Shown here piece by piece: positions 8,447 through 17,991 of a stretch of 30,137 nucleotides of DNA (positions are counted from its first letter, which is position 1; each line of letters starts with the position of its first letter). Made by a program: the position numbers and the translations under genes. The stretch is from positions 1 through 30,137 of the forward strand of contig JAHLWZ010001003.1 of the NCBI GenBank assembly GCA_020536535.1, written 5' to 3'. A model generated the notes under the pieces. It did not search any database. It was not told the DNA's origin and saw only the letters and a list, made by a program, of their open reading frames with translations. The stretch is from Pelomyxa schiedti. Its lineage: Eukaryota; Evosea; Pelobiontida; Pelomyxidae.

Positions 8447-9148
8447 ATGATGCCAGAGTATAAATTAGTGGTTTGTGGGCCGGGGATCACGGGAAAGTCT
8501 GCTATTACAACATATTTCGTACAACACCATTTCGTTGCTGGTGCGTTTGTTTGTTGTTTGTAAGGCCTTTGTTGGTTTTTATGATGCCTCTTTGTAAATG
8601 CAGAGTATTACTCAACAATTGAGGACTCTTATCGCAAGCAGGTTGAAATTGACAATCAACCTTGTTGTCTGGATATTCTTGATACTGGTTTGGCTCCTCT
8701 CTCATTTGAATGAAAAACACTAAGTGAGTGTGCGGTGATTTTACAGCTGGCCAAGAGGAATACAGTGCCATGAGGGGCGAATACATGAGGTCAGCACAAG
8801 GCTTCCTTGTTGTTTACTCTGTCATTTCAAGGGAATCATTCAATGAAGTCAACAGTTTCATGTGGGTTTGTTGCTTTTGGAAATTTATAGCTATGTTGAA
8901 ATCATTTCAACACTAACACCAATTTATAAAGGGAACAAATCCGCTGTGCGAAGCCGGCAGGCAGAATTCCCATTGTTCTGTGTGGAAACATATGTGACAT
9001 GGACAAAGAACGCCAAGTGAGCACAATGGAAGGCATAAACCTGGCCCAATCACTTGGGTGCCCCTTTTTCGAGACATCAGCCAAGACAAGCCTCAATGTT
9101 GAGTCTGCTTTCTTTGAGGTTGTGAGAGAAATAAAGCGAACACACTGA
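8447..9148 (+). CDS. Ras-like small GTPase lacking a CAAX box (169 aa)
   Basis: Four exons (8447-8540, 8604-8687, 8747-8861, 8932-9148; introns 63, 59 and 70 bp) join in frame to 510 nt. Motifs in order: P-loop GPGITGKSA (residues about 11-19), switch [15 protein letters not shown], switch [13 protein letters not shown] with the catalytic Gln intact, G4 [12 protein letters not shown]5 ETSAK. Unusual points: Ras position 13 is Ile, DPT of switch I is YST, the NKxD lysine is Ile. The chain stops at EIKRTH right after the last helix, so the hypervariable tail and lipidated CAAX cysteine are absent. Switch II is Ras/Rap-like. Without a lipid anchor it is probably cytosolic or recruited by partners. 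The start could be either of two adjacent ATGs. Confidence 0.88.
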
Positions 9149-9386
9149 AACTTTGAAAGTTGTTTATCACTGCAATGAATAGGACACACTCACAAAAAAC
9201 CGCAAACAGCAACTGGAGTAATGGCCTTCGTTGAGCAATCAACTACCACCCCCATTTTGTCCATCACCCTCATCACCATTTCCAACAACACTCCAAATTT
9301 CTGGATTTGGTTTGGTAACAAACAGCACCACCTTCAAAGAGAAATTCAACTTAGGAAACCAGAGGGTGAAGGGAAATACCTTTTTT

Positions 9387-10739
9387 TCACCTTCTTTTGC
9401 CTTTGAGTTTTTTCTTCTTCTGTGGTTTTCTGCCCCATGCTGTGTATCCTACTGATGTTGGAATTCCTGTGTTCATACAAGGTTCATCATTGCGCTTTGC
9501 TCGCGTGTTGGTTTGGGGAACTACTTTGGCTGTTACTTCGCCAACGAAGCCACCTGTGGATGCATTGAGTAGGGAAATGCACCAGCTCTTGGTGTCCTTG
9601 CAGAAGGTGTACTTGGCAATTGCACCAGATTGCAGGGGGAGCGCAATGTGCTCCCCTTTGGGTTGCTTGTGGATGGAGAAGCACGGGGTATCAAGGTTGG
9701 TTGCATTGAAGATGTGGTGAGTGAAGGTCTCTGGGTTCTCAACGCAAAGGAGCTCAGGGCCTATGGGAGTCACAAACAGGGGACTTGGGAAGATGTGTGT
9801 TTCTCCAGTTGTGGAGTTGCACACCTGGTATTCGCCTGTACTTCTGCTCCTGTGGATAGTGCAGATGTCTTCTCCAACAAGTGCATCAATAGGATCGCCG
9901 TATGGAATGGACACTGTTTTCTTCAGTACCAAGGAACGGGATACGAAAGATTCCCACAGGTTAACGTGCCAAATGCAGCCACGTGAGTAATCCTTATTAT
10001 TTCCAAAGGCCAACAGAATGTTGCTGTCCACAGCTGAGAACATTGCAACACGGAAATGGGACTTTGTTGGTATAGAAGCATACGGCTCCAGAGCGTCGCC
10101 ATTGTCTAGCCGCCACACTCTCATGAGAGAAGATTCAATAATCACGATCCAGTTTCTGTTTGCACGGGTGCTGATGGAACCATGCACAAAAGTGTGGTAA
10201 ATCGTGGCTACAGTGGAAGGAGGAAGTGGCCTGCCCCCAGGCGAAGGCGTCACAGTAGCAGGCCTGATCCAATAGGATTGATTCCTTGTCACCACCTCCA
10301 AGAATTTGCGCGGTCCGATGTTCCCGGCAATCCAGCAGTCGCGGTCCAACGCACGGCAGCAGCTGAACCATACAACCCCGAGCGTTGGCGACTTCCCCAT
10401 CATCACCCGCAGCTCCGGCACGTCGAAATCCAGCATAGAGTATCCACCACCAGCACAGTCTTCCTCCTCCTCGGGGCAGACAGCTCCCTCCTCCTCGCCG
10501 CGCAGTTTACTGACTGAACAGCGCGGCAGAGTGAACGCAACCTCGGTCGCGGTTGGAGTAACCCACGTCCTGCCGAAATCGGCCCACATAGTGTGCGGCA
10601 CCACGCCAAGAAAGCAGCCGCGTTTTGATCCGCACCGACGCGCAAACGCGCCCACACACAGCGCCACAAACTGGTCCCGAGCCCACACGATCTCACCCAC
10701 ACCAACACTGACGATCGCAGGTGTCTCAGAGGTACACAT
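9387..10739 (-). CDS. Divergent member of the lineage-specific family (450 aa)
   Basis: A single-exon gene from ATG 10739. The N-terminus ARDQFVALCVGAFARRCG aligns with CKDQFSALLTSSVSRCGA of 6424-7707. An acidic patch GEEEGAVCPEEEED follows, then regularly spaced W-containing strands (NWIVIIESSLMRVWRLDNG, GCIWHVNLWES) and the block STGEYQVCNSTTGETHIF. These recall blades of a beta-propeller, but no WD or Kelch signature is clear. The C-terminus is very basic (QKKKKLKGKRR) and could be a nuclear-localisation or RNA-contact tail; the relatives lack it. Transcription converges with the Ras-like gene, leaving 238 bp between stops with no gene in them. Function unknown. Confidence 0.8.
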   Translation of the reverse strand: MCTSETPAIVSVGVGEIVWARDQFVALCVGAFARRCGSKRGCFLGVVPHTMWADFGRTWVTPTATEVAFTLPRCSVSKLRGEEEGAVCPEEEEDCAGGGYSMLDFDVPELRVMMGKSPTLGVVWFSCCRALDRDCWIAGNIGPRKFLEVVTRNQSYWIRPATVTPSPGGRPLPPSTVATIYHTFVHGSISTRANRNWIVIIESSLMRVWRLDNGDALEPYASIPTKSHFRVAMFSAVDSNILLAFGNNKDYSRGCIWHVNLWESFVSRSLVLKKTVSIPYGDPIDALVGEDICTIHRSRSTGEYQVCNSTTGETHIFPSPLFVTPIGPELLCVENPETFTHHIFNATNLDTPCFSIHKQPKGEHIALPLQSGAIAKYTFCKDTKSWCISLLNASTGGFVGEVTAKVVPQTNTRAKRNDEPCMNTGIPTSVGYTAWGRKPQKKKKLKGKRR

Positions 10740-10993
10740 CGCCTGAATGTGTTATTTTATTTTTGGAATGATCTGAAGAACGGATAGCGATCAGGAGGAC
10801 TCCTTGGCAGGTGACAGGTGACGTCTCAATTGCCCTGCATCTGTTAGTCTCTCAAGGAGAGTCCACTGCACAAATTGAGATCTTGGAGTTCCATCAAACG
10901 TATGATAGCGGAACGCAAAAATAAAAGAACAAAAACTAAAAAGGAAAAACCTAAACGCTCTTTGCGAAACAACGACACAAAGCGACACGCAAA

Positions 10994-13277
10994 ATGGGGA
11001 ACGGACCAGGTACACAAACACTACAACCAACTAGAGATCTGTATTGGTTTTCCGTTCTTGTTTGGTTACTGTGGCGAAACGATGGTTTTTTTTTTGTCGT
11101 GACTTACGACGTCACAAGCGAAGGAAATGAAGAAGAGGAAGAAGTTGGAGAAAGTGGATATGCGCAAGAGTATGATTGCGGAGATCCCTCCTGAGGTTGC
11201 CGTGTTGAAGTGTCGGGAGCTATTGCTCAGCGAGAACGACATCACGCGGTTACCAGAGGAAATTGGCAAACTCACCAACGTCGAGGTAGTATTCACCCCC
11301 CACAACGATGCTTGGTTTGTGACATTGTGATCAGATTATGGATTTATCCAAAAACCGAATCAGTGTTCTGCCTCCAGAGGTTGGCGACTTGAAAACTCTG
11401 CAGCAGTTGTATTTGTCAGGGAATAAACTTTTCTTTGCTCCACTTACCCCAAAAATCGGGTATGTACATCTCTTATGAAGCTTCGATTTCGTTAATTCTT
11501 CTTAGCGCACTTTCTGCACTTCAAAAACTTGACTTATCCGAAAACTCACTTACCGACGTTCCCGTTGAGATCAGCAGACTCGCAAAATTGACGTATCTTT
11601 CAATCCAATTACTGTTTTTATCCTGACTTCTATGAATAGTTTCCTCGACATCAGCAATAATCAAATCAAGATAATCCCTGCGGAGTACGGTGCCTTAGAG
11701 AACCTTCAGACATTCAACGCAAATCACAACCTCATTAAAACTCTCCCTCCAGAGATTGGTAACGTGTTCCCCCTGTGTTTTCAGCTTTTCTTATTTGATG
11801 AAGGAAACTGGCGATCCATGAAAGAACTTGATCTCAGTCAAAACCAACTCACAGCACTTCCCGACGAAATATCCAACATGAGAGGACTGGTGAGAAATCA
11901 AAAATGTCCTAATAATAATAGCCTCACAACCACAAAAGAGGATTCTTCGTGCTGGTTTCAACAAACTTACAATGCTACCTGAAACTCTGAGCCAACTTCA
12001 ATTCCTTCAAGAACTCGAACTTAGAGACAATCCTGCCATTGATATGCTCCCAACACTGGCGGCAATGGGTGAGCTGACAAAGCTCGATCTGCGCAATTTA
12101 CAGGTTTTTCCCCCATCCCATCCCCATTCCCTTGGTCTTAACACTCAAACAGCTCACCGTGGTTCCAGGCTTACAAAACCTCATCAATTTACAAGAACTT
12201 GATTTGCGAGACAACATTCACCTGAAGTATGAACAACCCTTCCACTTTGAAATAGGGTCATCTCAACCCGTTGCAGGGCCTTCCCAGAACAGATTGGAGC
12301 CCTTGTAAATCTCCGAAAGCTTTTCCTGAGTGGCTGCAATATCTCTGTTGTGCCCCCATTCATAGCGGCGCTCACACAATTGACTCTGCTCGATTTACGT
12401 AAGAACAACCTTACATCAGAGAGGATCCCCCCTGAAATCGGTGCCCTAACGCAGCTGTCCAAGTTGTACCTGAGTGAGAATGCCCTGTCAGTCTTACCCC
12501 AGGAAGTAACAAACCTCGTGGTAAGTTACCTTTCTCAACCTCCGCGATCCTAACAGTCCATCACCTAATATCAGATGATGCTCGACTTTGAGATTGCCAG
12601 CAACAGGCTGGTTGCTATCCCAGAGGAGATAGGACGATTGTCATCCCTCCAGAGGCTCAACGTGGCAACCAATCAACTCCACGCTCTTCCCGCTTCTCTT
12701 GGTATTTATAAATATAAATATAAATTATACCTTTTATCTCTATACTAACAATTTTTCACAGGTGCACTTTCAGACTTGGTTTACTTCGATGCCAAGGAGA
12801 ATCAAATCAAGGACTTGCCGCCGTCGATTGCCAACCTTAACGCATGTCACCCCGATTGAAATACCTAAAAATAGATAATAAATACAGCCTAAATCAATTC
12901 TTATACATTTTGTAAAATTAGAACCTAACTCCCAATGCAGAAGCTCGCGCGGTGCGATCTGAGCCACAACGCCCTCACACAGTTGCCGTGTGAGATGGGC
13001 AATATGGCCGCACTTACAACGCTTGAGGTGAGCCACAACAACCTGATCATTCCGCCAGGCCCGGAGGTGCTCAAAGGAACCCGCAACATGCTGGATTGGC
13101 TCAAGGAACATGAGAAGGTATTTTCCTTGCGCATACATAGTAGTTTAATGTTGTTGTTGCCGGCAAATGCTAACCGTCATCATTACAAAACCAACACAGA
13201 TCATCAGAGAGGGAAAGTTCAGCAACCTTGGTGTTGTGGATGCAACGGCAGATCCAAAGGCAAAGAAGAAGCCATAA
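10994..13277 (+). CDS. Leucine-rich-repeat protein with N-myristoylation-type start (514 aa)
   Basis: Thirteen exons join in phase to 1,545 nt: 10994-11009, 11119-11285, 11335-11459, 11506-11592, 11640-11758, 11804-11889, 11939-12103, 12153-12226, 12277-12520, 12575-12701, 12762-12841, 12941-13117, 13200-13277. The N-terminus MGNGPAKEMKKRKK has Gly2 and a basic stretch, as in N-myristoylated proteins. About 18-20 LRRs of the short Shoc2/Ras-group type follow (e.g. LDLSENSLTDVPVEI, LYLSGNKL, LPPEIGNWRSMKELDLS). The C-terminus NMLDWLKEHEK ... KAKKKP follows the last repeat. Most introns are 45-60 bp. Intron 11 has a GC donor. The likely role is a membrane-tethered protein-interaction scaffold, possibly for Ras-type GTPases; that is inference from the class. 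Confidence 0.9.
12842..12940 (+). other. GC-AG intron
   Basis: The LRR frame reads SIANLN | KLARCDLS across this 99-bp gap. The only junction keeping the LRR in phase uses donor GCATGT (12842) and acceptor CCAATGCAG (12940). There is no usable GT at this exon end. Confidence 0.75.
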
Positions 13278-13514
13278 ACTTCACCCTGTTACATTTTACT
13301 TTGAAACACAATACAAATATTGTGTTTTGTGTTCGCTTTTCTTTTTGTTTATTAACCAACTTGTGTTGGCACCTATCACAAGCTACGTCAGGCTCTCAAA
13401 CTCAAAACTGAATGTCGAGTCTCGTATTAATGTGTTGGAGGGCTGATTTATTATTTTTTTTTGAAACGCTGTACCTAACGTCAAAAAAGAAATAAATTAA
13501 ATTGTTTTGCAGCT

Positions 13515-14229
13515 CTACAACACAGAGTGTGCCTCTTCAAATGAGGAATAGCTCCATGGATAACAGCAATCATGACACTCAGACATTATGGCTTTGTGCC
13601 ATTCTGTTGAAATGCAGTCAGAGCAACCTTTCCCCTTCAGCCTCAGGCACAGGCCTCTAATTCTGTGAACAGAAACAACAAAGGCCGGAATGGCACAGAA
13701 TATCACGAACAGGTCATACCATGCACACAGGAACTGGTAACAGGGCACCATGCATGGCATGTATATTGTGCTGGAGTCATTGGGAGAGCACTCTGAGCAC
13801 CACGGCGCACTCTGATTGTTAACAATCATAATGACTGTTTTGGGAACCCTCCATGGGAAAAGTACGATGAGAAGCCATGATAGTACTGCCGGAAGAAGGC
13901 AACATCCAAACTGTGATACAAGTGAGGAAATAAAATAGGAAGGATGAAAACGGCAAAATAAAGTCAACCATCCAGAATCCCATTTTTGCAAGCAAAACAG
14001 CCGTTCCTTTTACAAGCCCCGAAGCGAGGCCACCCTCCTTTGCATAATGATATGTGACACAGGCCCATTGCAGCCAGTTGAACGGGTCCATAATCATGAA
14101 CAGAAGTCCAAGTGGGAAAGCAAGGATCAAGAACAGCAGCAGTGCGAAAAGCACCTTGATAACATCCATACAGTCATCAATCCTAGGGCAGCACCAATAA
14201 AGGCACTCGCACCTTCTCTGCAAATTCAT
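13515..14229 (-). CDS. Cys-rich multi-pass membrane protein (218 aa)
   Basis: Two exons (14229-13969 and 13910-13515) flank a 58-bp intron (donor GTTGAC, acceptor ATCACAG). The start is ATG 14229 (MNLQRRCECLYWCC), whose cysteines could be palmitoylated. Hydrophobic segments lie at about residues 24-46 (VIKVLFALLLFLILAFPLGL), 87-110 (FGCCLLPAVLSWLLIVLF) and 140-160 (LFVIFCAIPAFVVSV), so three or four membrane passes are likely. A Cys-rich loop (WCSECSPND ... MPCMVPCYQ) lies before the last helix and a Cys-rich tail (GKGCSDCIS, ECHDCCYPW) after it. I do not recognise the family. It is convergent with the LRR gene, with 237 bp of gene-free AT-rich DNA between stops. Confidence 0.75.
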
Positions 14230-14356
14230 TACTTTTGAATACAAACGCAACAACCCAAAAATCCACTATTTAATAGTATTGCAAAAACAAAAAAATTGAA
14301 CAGTACCATATATATACAAAAAAAAGGTAAACCAACACAACGTAATAAAAATAAAA

Positions 14357-14663
14357 TTAATGTTGTCGCGGCGTGGATTCCGCTGCGTGCTTCCACAACC
14401 ACAAATAATAAGTGGGGACACTCACTGGTTTTTTCTTGACCAGTGGGGCGTCTACGCCCGCGCCGCCCGTTGGTGTGTTGATGCCCCCACCCCCTCCTGC
14501 CGTGCCGTACTCCGCGTCCCCTGCTTCCCGGTCCTTCATCCTCCAAAAACCGCCGCTAATTTGTTGTTTTGATGGTTGTTCTTTAGGCCAAAATAACGGC
14601 GAACGTAACGATCGGAATACCAAAAAGGAGTCGGTCGTACTGTGCTGTTAGTGTAGGTGTCAT
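14357..14663 (-). CDS. Small hypothetical protein (85 aa), two exons
   Basis: ATG 14663 opens MTPTLTAQYDRLLFGIPIVT. A 49-bp intron (14556-14604, donor GTTCGC, acceptor AAATTAG) then joins GGFWRMKDREAG in phase, and the frame continues through a Gly-rich stretch to PLVKKKPVSVPTYYLWLWKH and a stop at 14357. Intron size and acceptor match the neighbouring genes. The short hydrophobic N-terminus may associate with membrane. No family is recognised. An overlapping plus-strand frame of similar length exists, so coding status is uncertain. Confidence 0.45.
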
Positions 14664-14857
14664 TGACGGATGCGACGAAATGTTCGGACGTGTTGTCTAT
14701 TGGATGGACCGAAGTATTGGCAAGAAAACCTGGAATTTACTCTACTTATTTTCCATTGAGACAAGCGCTTGGGAGCATCTCAAAAAAAAAGAAGTAACTG
14801 CATAATGCAGTGAACTTCTTTTGTTCTATTTTACACAGTAGAATTTGCTTTAACAAA

Positions 14858-15742
14858 TTAATCGTGTGTTGTTGGTGGGAGAGGTTCTGGAGTGATATCA
14901 TACTCTTCTTGTGGTTGTTGTTCATCCTCGGAAATAGAAGACCAAGAAGAACGGCTGGAAGATGACATGGTGCTATCCCCGTTCTGCTGTATGTCACTGT
15001 ACTCATCAGCCACTACCACGTCAGGTTCCTGCACCACGGTGGCGGGAGGCACAGTATCTCTTGAGGAGTTGCTCTCTGGTAACGTGTCTGAACTTATTGT
15101 GGCAGCAGTAGTACTGGGGGTCCAAGAAACTCCCCGATAAGCAGCAAACGCATACAACTTGGCGGGAGTTAGCGAAATGGTACATTGTTTGTGAATTTGT
15201 GAAGCACTTACTCCTCCACAGAAAACTAGTCCCAAACCGCCAGCAATGGTGAACCATGAAAACATCAACGGAGCGGCCAGTCTGAGTTATTGTGAGATAG
15301 TGCGGAAATGAACAGCAAGAGCATACATTACATAAGTGCCGGAGTGGAGTGCAGAGTGCGAGTTCAGTCTTGCCCTCAGGCTCCCAATAGGTTTCTCCAA
15401 CACAATAACAACAATTGCAAGCAATATAGAAACTACTCCAAGAAGAATGTCCTTTACATGCTTGAAAAACAATGCAATTCCCCCCAAAATCAACAGTACT
15501 ATGTACAGTAAGTAAATGTGGAAAGGCGAGGAAATTATGTCTCGGACTTGTCTCATTTTATAGTATATAAACAAAGAAGGAAAAAAACCTGGTACGTCGA
15601 GTAGCCCCGAGATCCGCGCTACGTCGGCAACATTGTAGTTGTAGAGCGTGCTGAGGTTGACAACATTATGGGACAGCCACCCGACGACGCCAACAATGCC
15701 ACCAAAAACACCCCTTAACATCCTGCTCGTACCACCTCCCAT
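14858..15742 (-). CDS. Membrane protein with myristoylation-type start and Ser/acidic tail (279 aa)
   Basis: Two exons (15742-15327, 15281-14858) flank a 45-bp intron (donor GTATGC, acceptor CTCAG); the total is 840 nt. The start MGGGTSRML fits an N-myristoylation signal (Gly2, Ser6, Arg7). Hydrophobic segments: VFGGIVGVVGWL (about 11-22), YLLYIVLLILGGIALFF (about 72-88), ILLGVVSILLAIVVIVL (about 93-109), and LMFSWFTIAGGLGLVF just after the splice junction. The C-terminal ~110 residues are soluble, rich in Ser, Thr and acidic residues (SSSSRSSWSSISEDEQQ), and probably cytosolic. The overall fold is like small Golgi/ER tetraspan proteins but I cannot name the family. A short upstream frame ends in a TAATG overlap with this start codon. 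Confidence 0.75.
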
Positions 15743-16638
15743 TATTCAGTTTTATTCACCCAGCAAGTCGGGTTCTGCTCGGGGACACAGAGCGCCATGT
15801 CGAAATTTTTAAATTTTTTATGAAGGCCCACCCTCGCAGCGGATCGAGGAGGCAACGATTTCCCGACTTAAACGAGAGTGTGAATGCTATGCTCTGTGAT
15901 CCACAATGGCTCAGCTCTCAAAAAACACAAGTGCTTACCCATAATTCATAAACCGAAAAAAAATATCCTGTGTCCTTCAAAACCAACAATAACCACTTGG
16001 GATTCCCACCCCCAAATACAGGTTTCAATGTACATTGCACTGTCCTGATGTAAGACCACTTCTATGGCATTCTAACAATGTCTCAATGACTCTTTACCTT
16101 TATTTGGCCAAAAAAATGCAAGAAAACAGTTTCCAAGTTTTTGACATCCTACGAGAGCTGCCAATGCCAGTACCCAACCAACACTGAACATCAAAAAGGT
16201 TAGCTCTGTGTAAGAGGTGGTGGAACAGTGGGTACAAAGTCAAGGGTACCACCAGAGATAAAACCAGTTTCCACAAGTACCATAGGGCACATACCACAGA
16301 TAGCTAAGCATGTGCCGGACCAGGCGCTCCACTTGGGCTGTGGAGACTTGTCTCGGGCCCCAACGTCCCCACCGTTTTGGTTCAAACCCTGGCAGGGAAG
16401 GAATGTGCTGGTTACTCACTGTTGTGTGGATAACATTGGTGGTCCTATCCACCTTAGTGTATTATGTGGAAAGGTAACTGAAAAATGAGAGATGCATTGT
16501 TCTATGTTGGGAACAAGTGTGCGAAGAAAGGTACGCCACACTGTTGTAAATTCTCTATGCTCTCTCTCTTTGGAGACTGTTCCGTCCTCTTTCTGACCTT
16601 GATTTATGCGAACTGGTAGACATCAAACAACAAATCAA
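15743..16638. other. Divergent intergenic region, no firm gene
   Basis: This is the upstream region of both the 14858-15742 gene (minus) and NECAP (plus). An inverted repeat cacagagc / gctctgtg (about 15785 and 15891) brackets a stretch that could form RNA structure. Between 16200 and 16480 both strands are open in several frames (plus: GHIPQIAKHVPDQALHLGCG; minus: CLAICGMCPMVLVETGF). I cannot join any of them to a plausible gene. I see no tRNA, although a GGTTCAAACCC B-box-like sequence occurs at 16380. Confidence 0.4.
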
Positions 16639-17799
16639 ATGTCGGACAACAGACTAGAGTCTACGTTGTTGATAGTGAAGGAGTGCTTCGTGTACCGGCT
16701 CAAGGCACGGACATCAGCGGAGGGATACCGGGCCGAGGGCTGGGGCCCGGCAGATCTGATATGGCAGGGGAAACTCGTCGTGGTAGAGAGGGGCGACATC
16801 CCAGTAATCAAGCTCATAAACCCAACTAACGGTGTGTATTCCCCGCAATTATGGGGCGGCGTACCCGACGAAACTTGGGGACTACGGGGGAGGGGGGTTA
16901 GATACGTACACAGTTTAATAAAGGCGATTATGAATTGTGGGTGGGTGTGGTGGATTGTATTAATTGAACTATTTACTTTCGAAACGGTGGGTTTATTATT
17001 TTCTACTCTTATTGTTTTCGTTTGGTTCTTTTTCCTGGGTTTTTTCTAATTAAAACGTACAGGAGAATTGTTTGCTCAGTGCCCAGTGAATTCTCCAACT
17101 GCTGTGGAACCTGTTATTGATAGTAGCAGATACTTCGTGCTCCGTTTGGAGGATGAACGGAATGGTAGGCATATAAATTTATAAATGCTGAAGTACTTAC
17201 TAACTCTTTAAAAGGACGGCATGCTTATGTTGGTATGGGATTTGTTGATAGGACCGAGGCATTTGATTTCAATGCCGCTTTACATGATCATGCAAGGCAA
17301 GAACCCAATTCCTTTCCGAATATTTAATTAACTTATATTAGGCGCCAACAAGAAGCAAAAGAACTTGCCGCTCGAAGGGCCGAAGAAGCAAGTAAACCAC
17401 CCGTTGATTACAGCCTCCATCAACCAATTACCGTCAGTCTCAATCTAAAGGTCGGCTCCCACCTGCCACCACACTCTTCTTCATATAATCTGAATACTAA
17501 TGCTATTCTATACACTTCAGACTGCTCCGGCCCGCACCAGCCCTTCCACAACAGAAGGATTTGGAGGCGGGGGACTCCTTGCACCACCCCCGGGATCAGC
17601 AGCGCACACCAGACAGCGCCAGGCTGCAGCACAGCCCTCTCCCTCTCCCCAGCAACAACTCTTTGGTGGATTCACATCAGCCCCTCCTCCACCTTCAGCA
17701 ACAAATAACAACAACAGCTGGGGAGGATTTGTAAGCTCCCCAACACCAACCCCACAACCAAGGACACCTTCCCAACCCTTTGGTGGCTCTTTGCTCTGA
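16639..17799 (+). CDS. NECAP: NECAP, adaptin-ear-binding coat-associated protein (254 aa)
   Basis: Five exons (16639-16831, 17063-17164, 17215-17296, 17342-17450, 17521-17799) join to 765 nt. The N-terminal PH-like NECAP domain (DUF1681) is clear: VYRLKARTSAEGYRAEGWG, WQGKLVVVERGDIPVIKL, SSRYFVLRLEDE, VGMGFVDRTEAFDFNAALHD. The C-terminal third is low complexity, rich in Pro, Gly and Ser, with FGGF and WGGF-type motifs (NNSWGGFVSS) that resemble the WxxF signals NECAPs use to bind AP-2/AP-1 appendages. The known role of the family is endocytosis on clathrin-coated vesicles. Start: ATG 16639 (MSDNRLES). Intron 1 is unusually long here (231 bp); intron 3 has a GC donor. Confidence 0.93.
17297..17341 (+). 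other. GC-AG intron in NECAP
   Basis: The 45-bp intron has donor GCAAGA and acceptor ATATTAG. The join HDHAR | RQQEAKEL is in phase, continues the family's helix and conserves the AG|GC exon edge. No GT donor gives an open frame. Confidence 0.8.
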
Positions 17800-17991
17800 A
17801 AACAAACAACACTAAAAAACTCCTGCACAAAACTCGAAGAACGAAACGATTCGTTCCTCTTTCTTCTAAACTTCTAAGCCCTTGTGCAACTGCATCCTTT
17901 GGCATTAATCACCGGCGGCGAATCTGTCTTCTAAGACTTAGACCCGAAGAGTAAAAGCAAATAAAAAACCAAGTAAACAGACGATCTAGTG

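Noticed and set aside
14360-14651. Plus-strand Pro/Ala-rich frames opposite the 85-aa gene
   Set aside because: The minus strand gives an intron of typical size with matching phase. The plus frames look like a codon shadow, though confidence is limited.
14680-14805. Plus-strand frame MFGRVVYWMDRSIGKK
   Set aside because: It is short, lies between minus-strand genes, has no homologue I recognise, and is only one of several open frames there.
16374-16390. tRNA-like B box GGTTCAAACCC
   Set aside because: No matching A box, T-stem pairing or acceptor stem could be found at the required distances on either strand.
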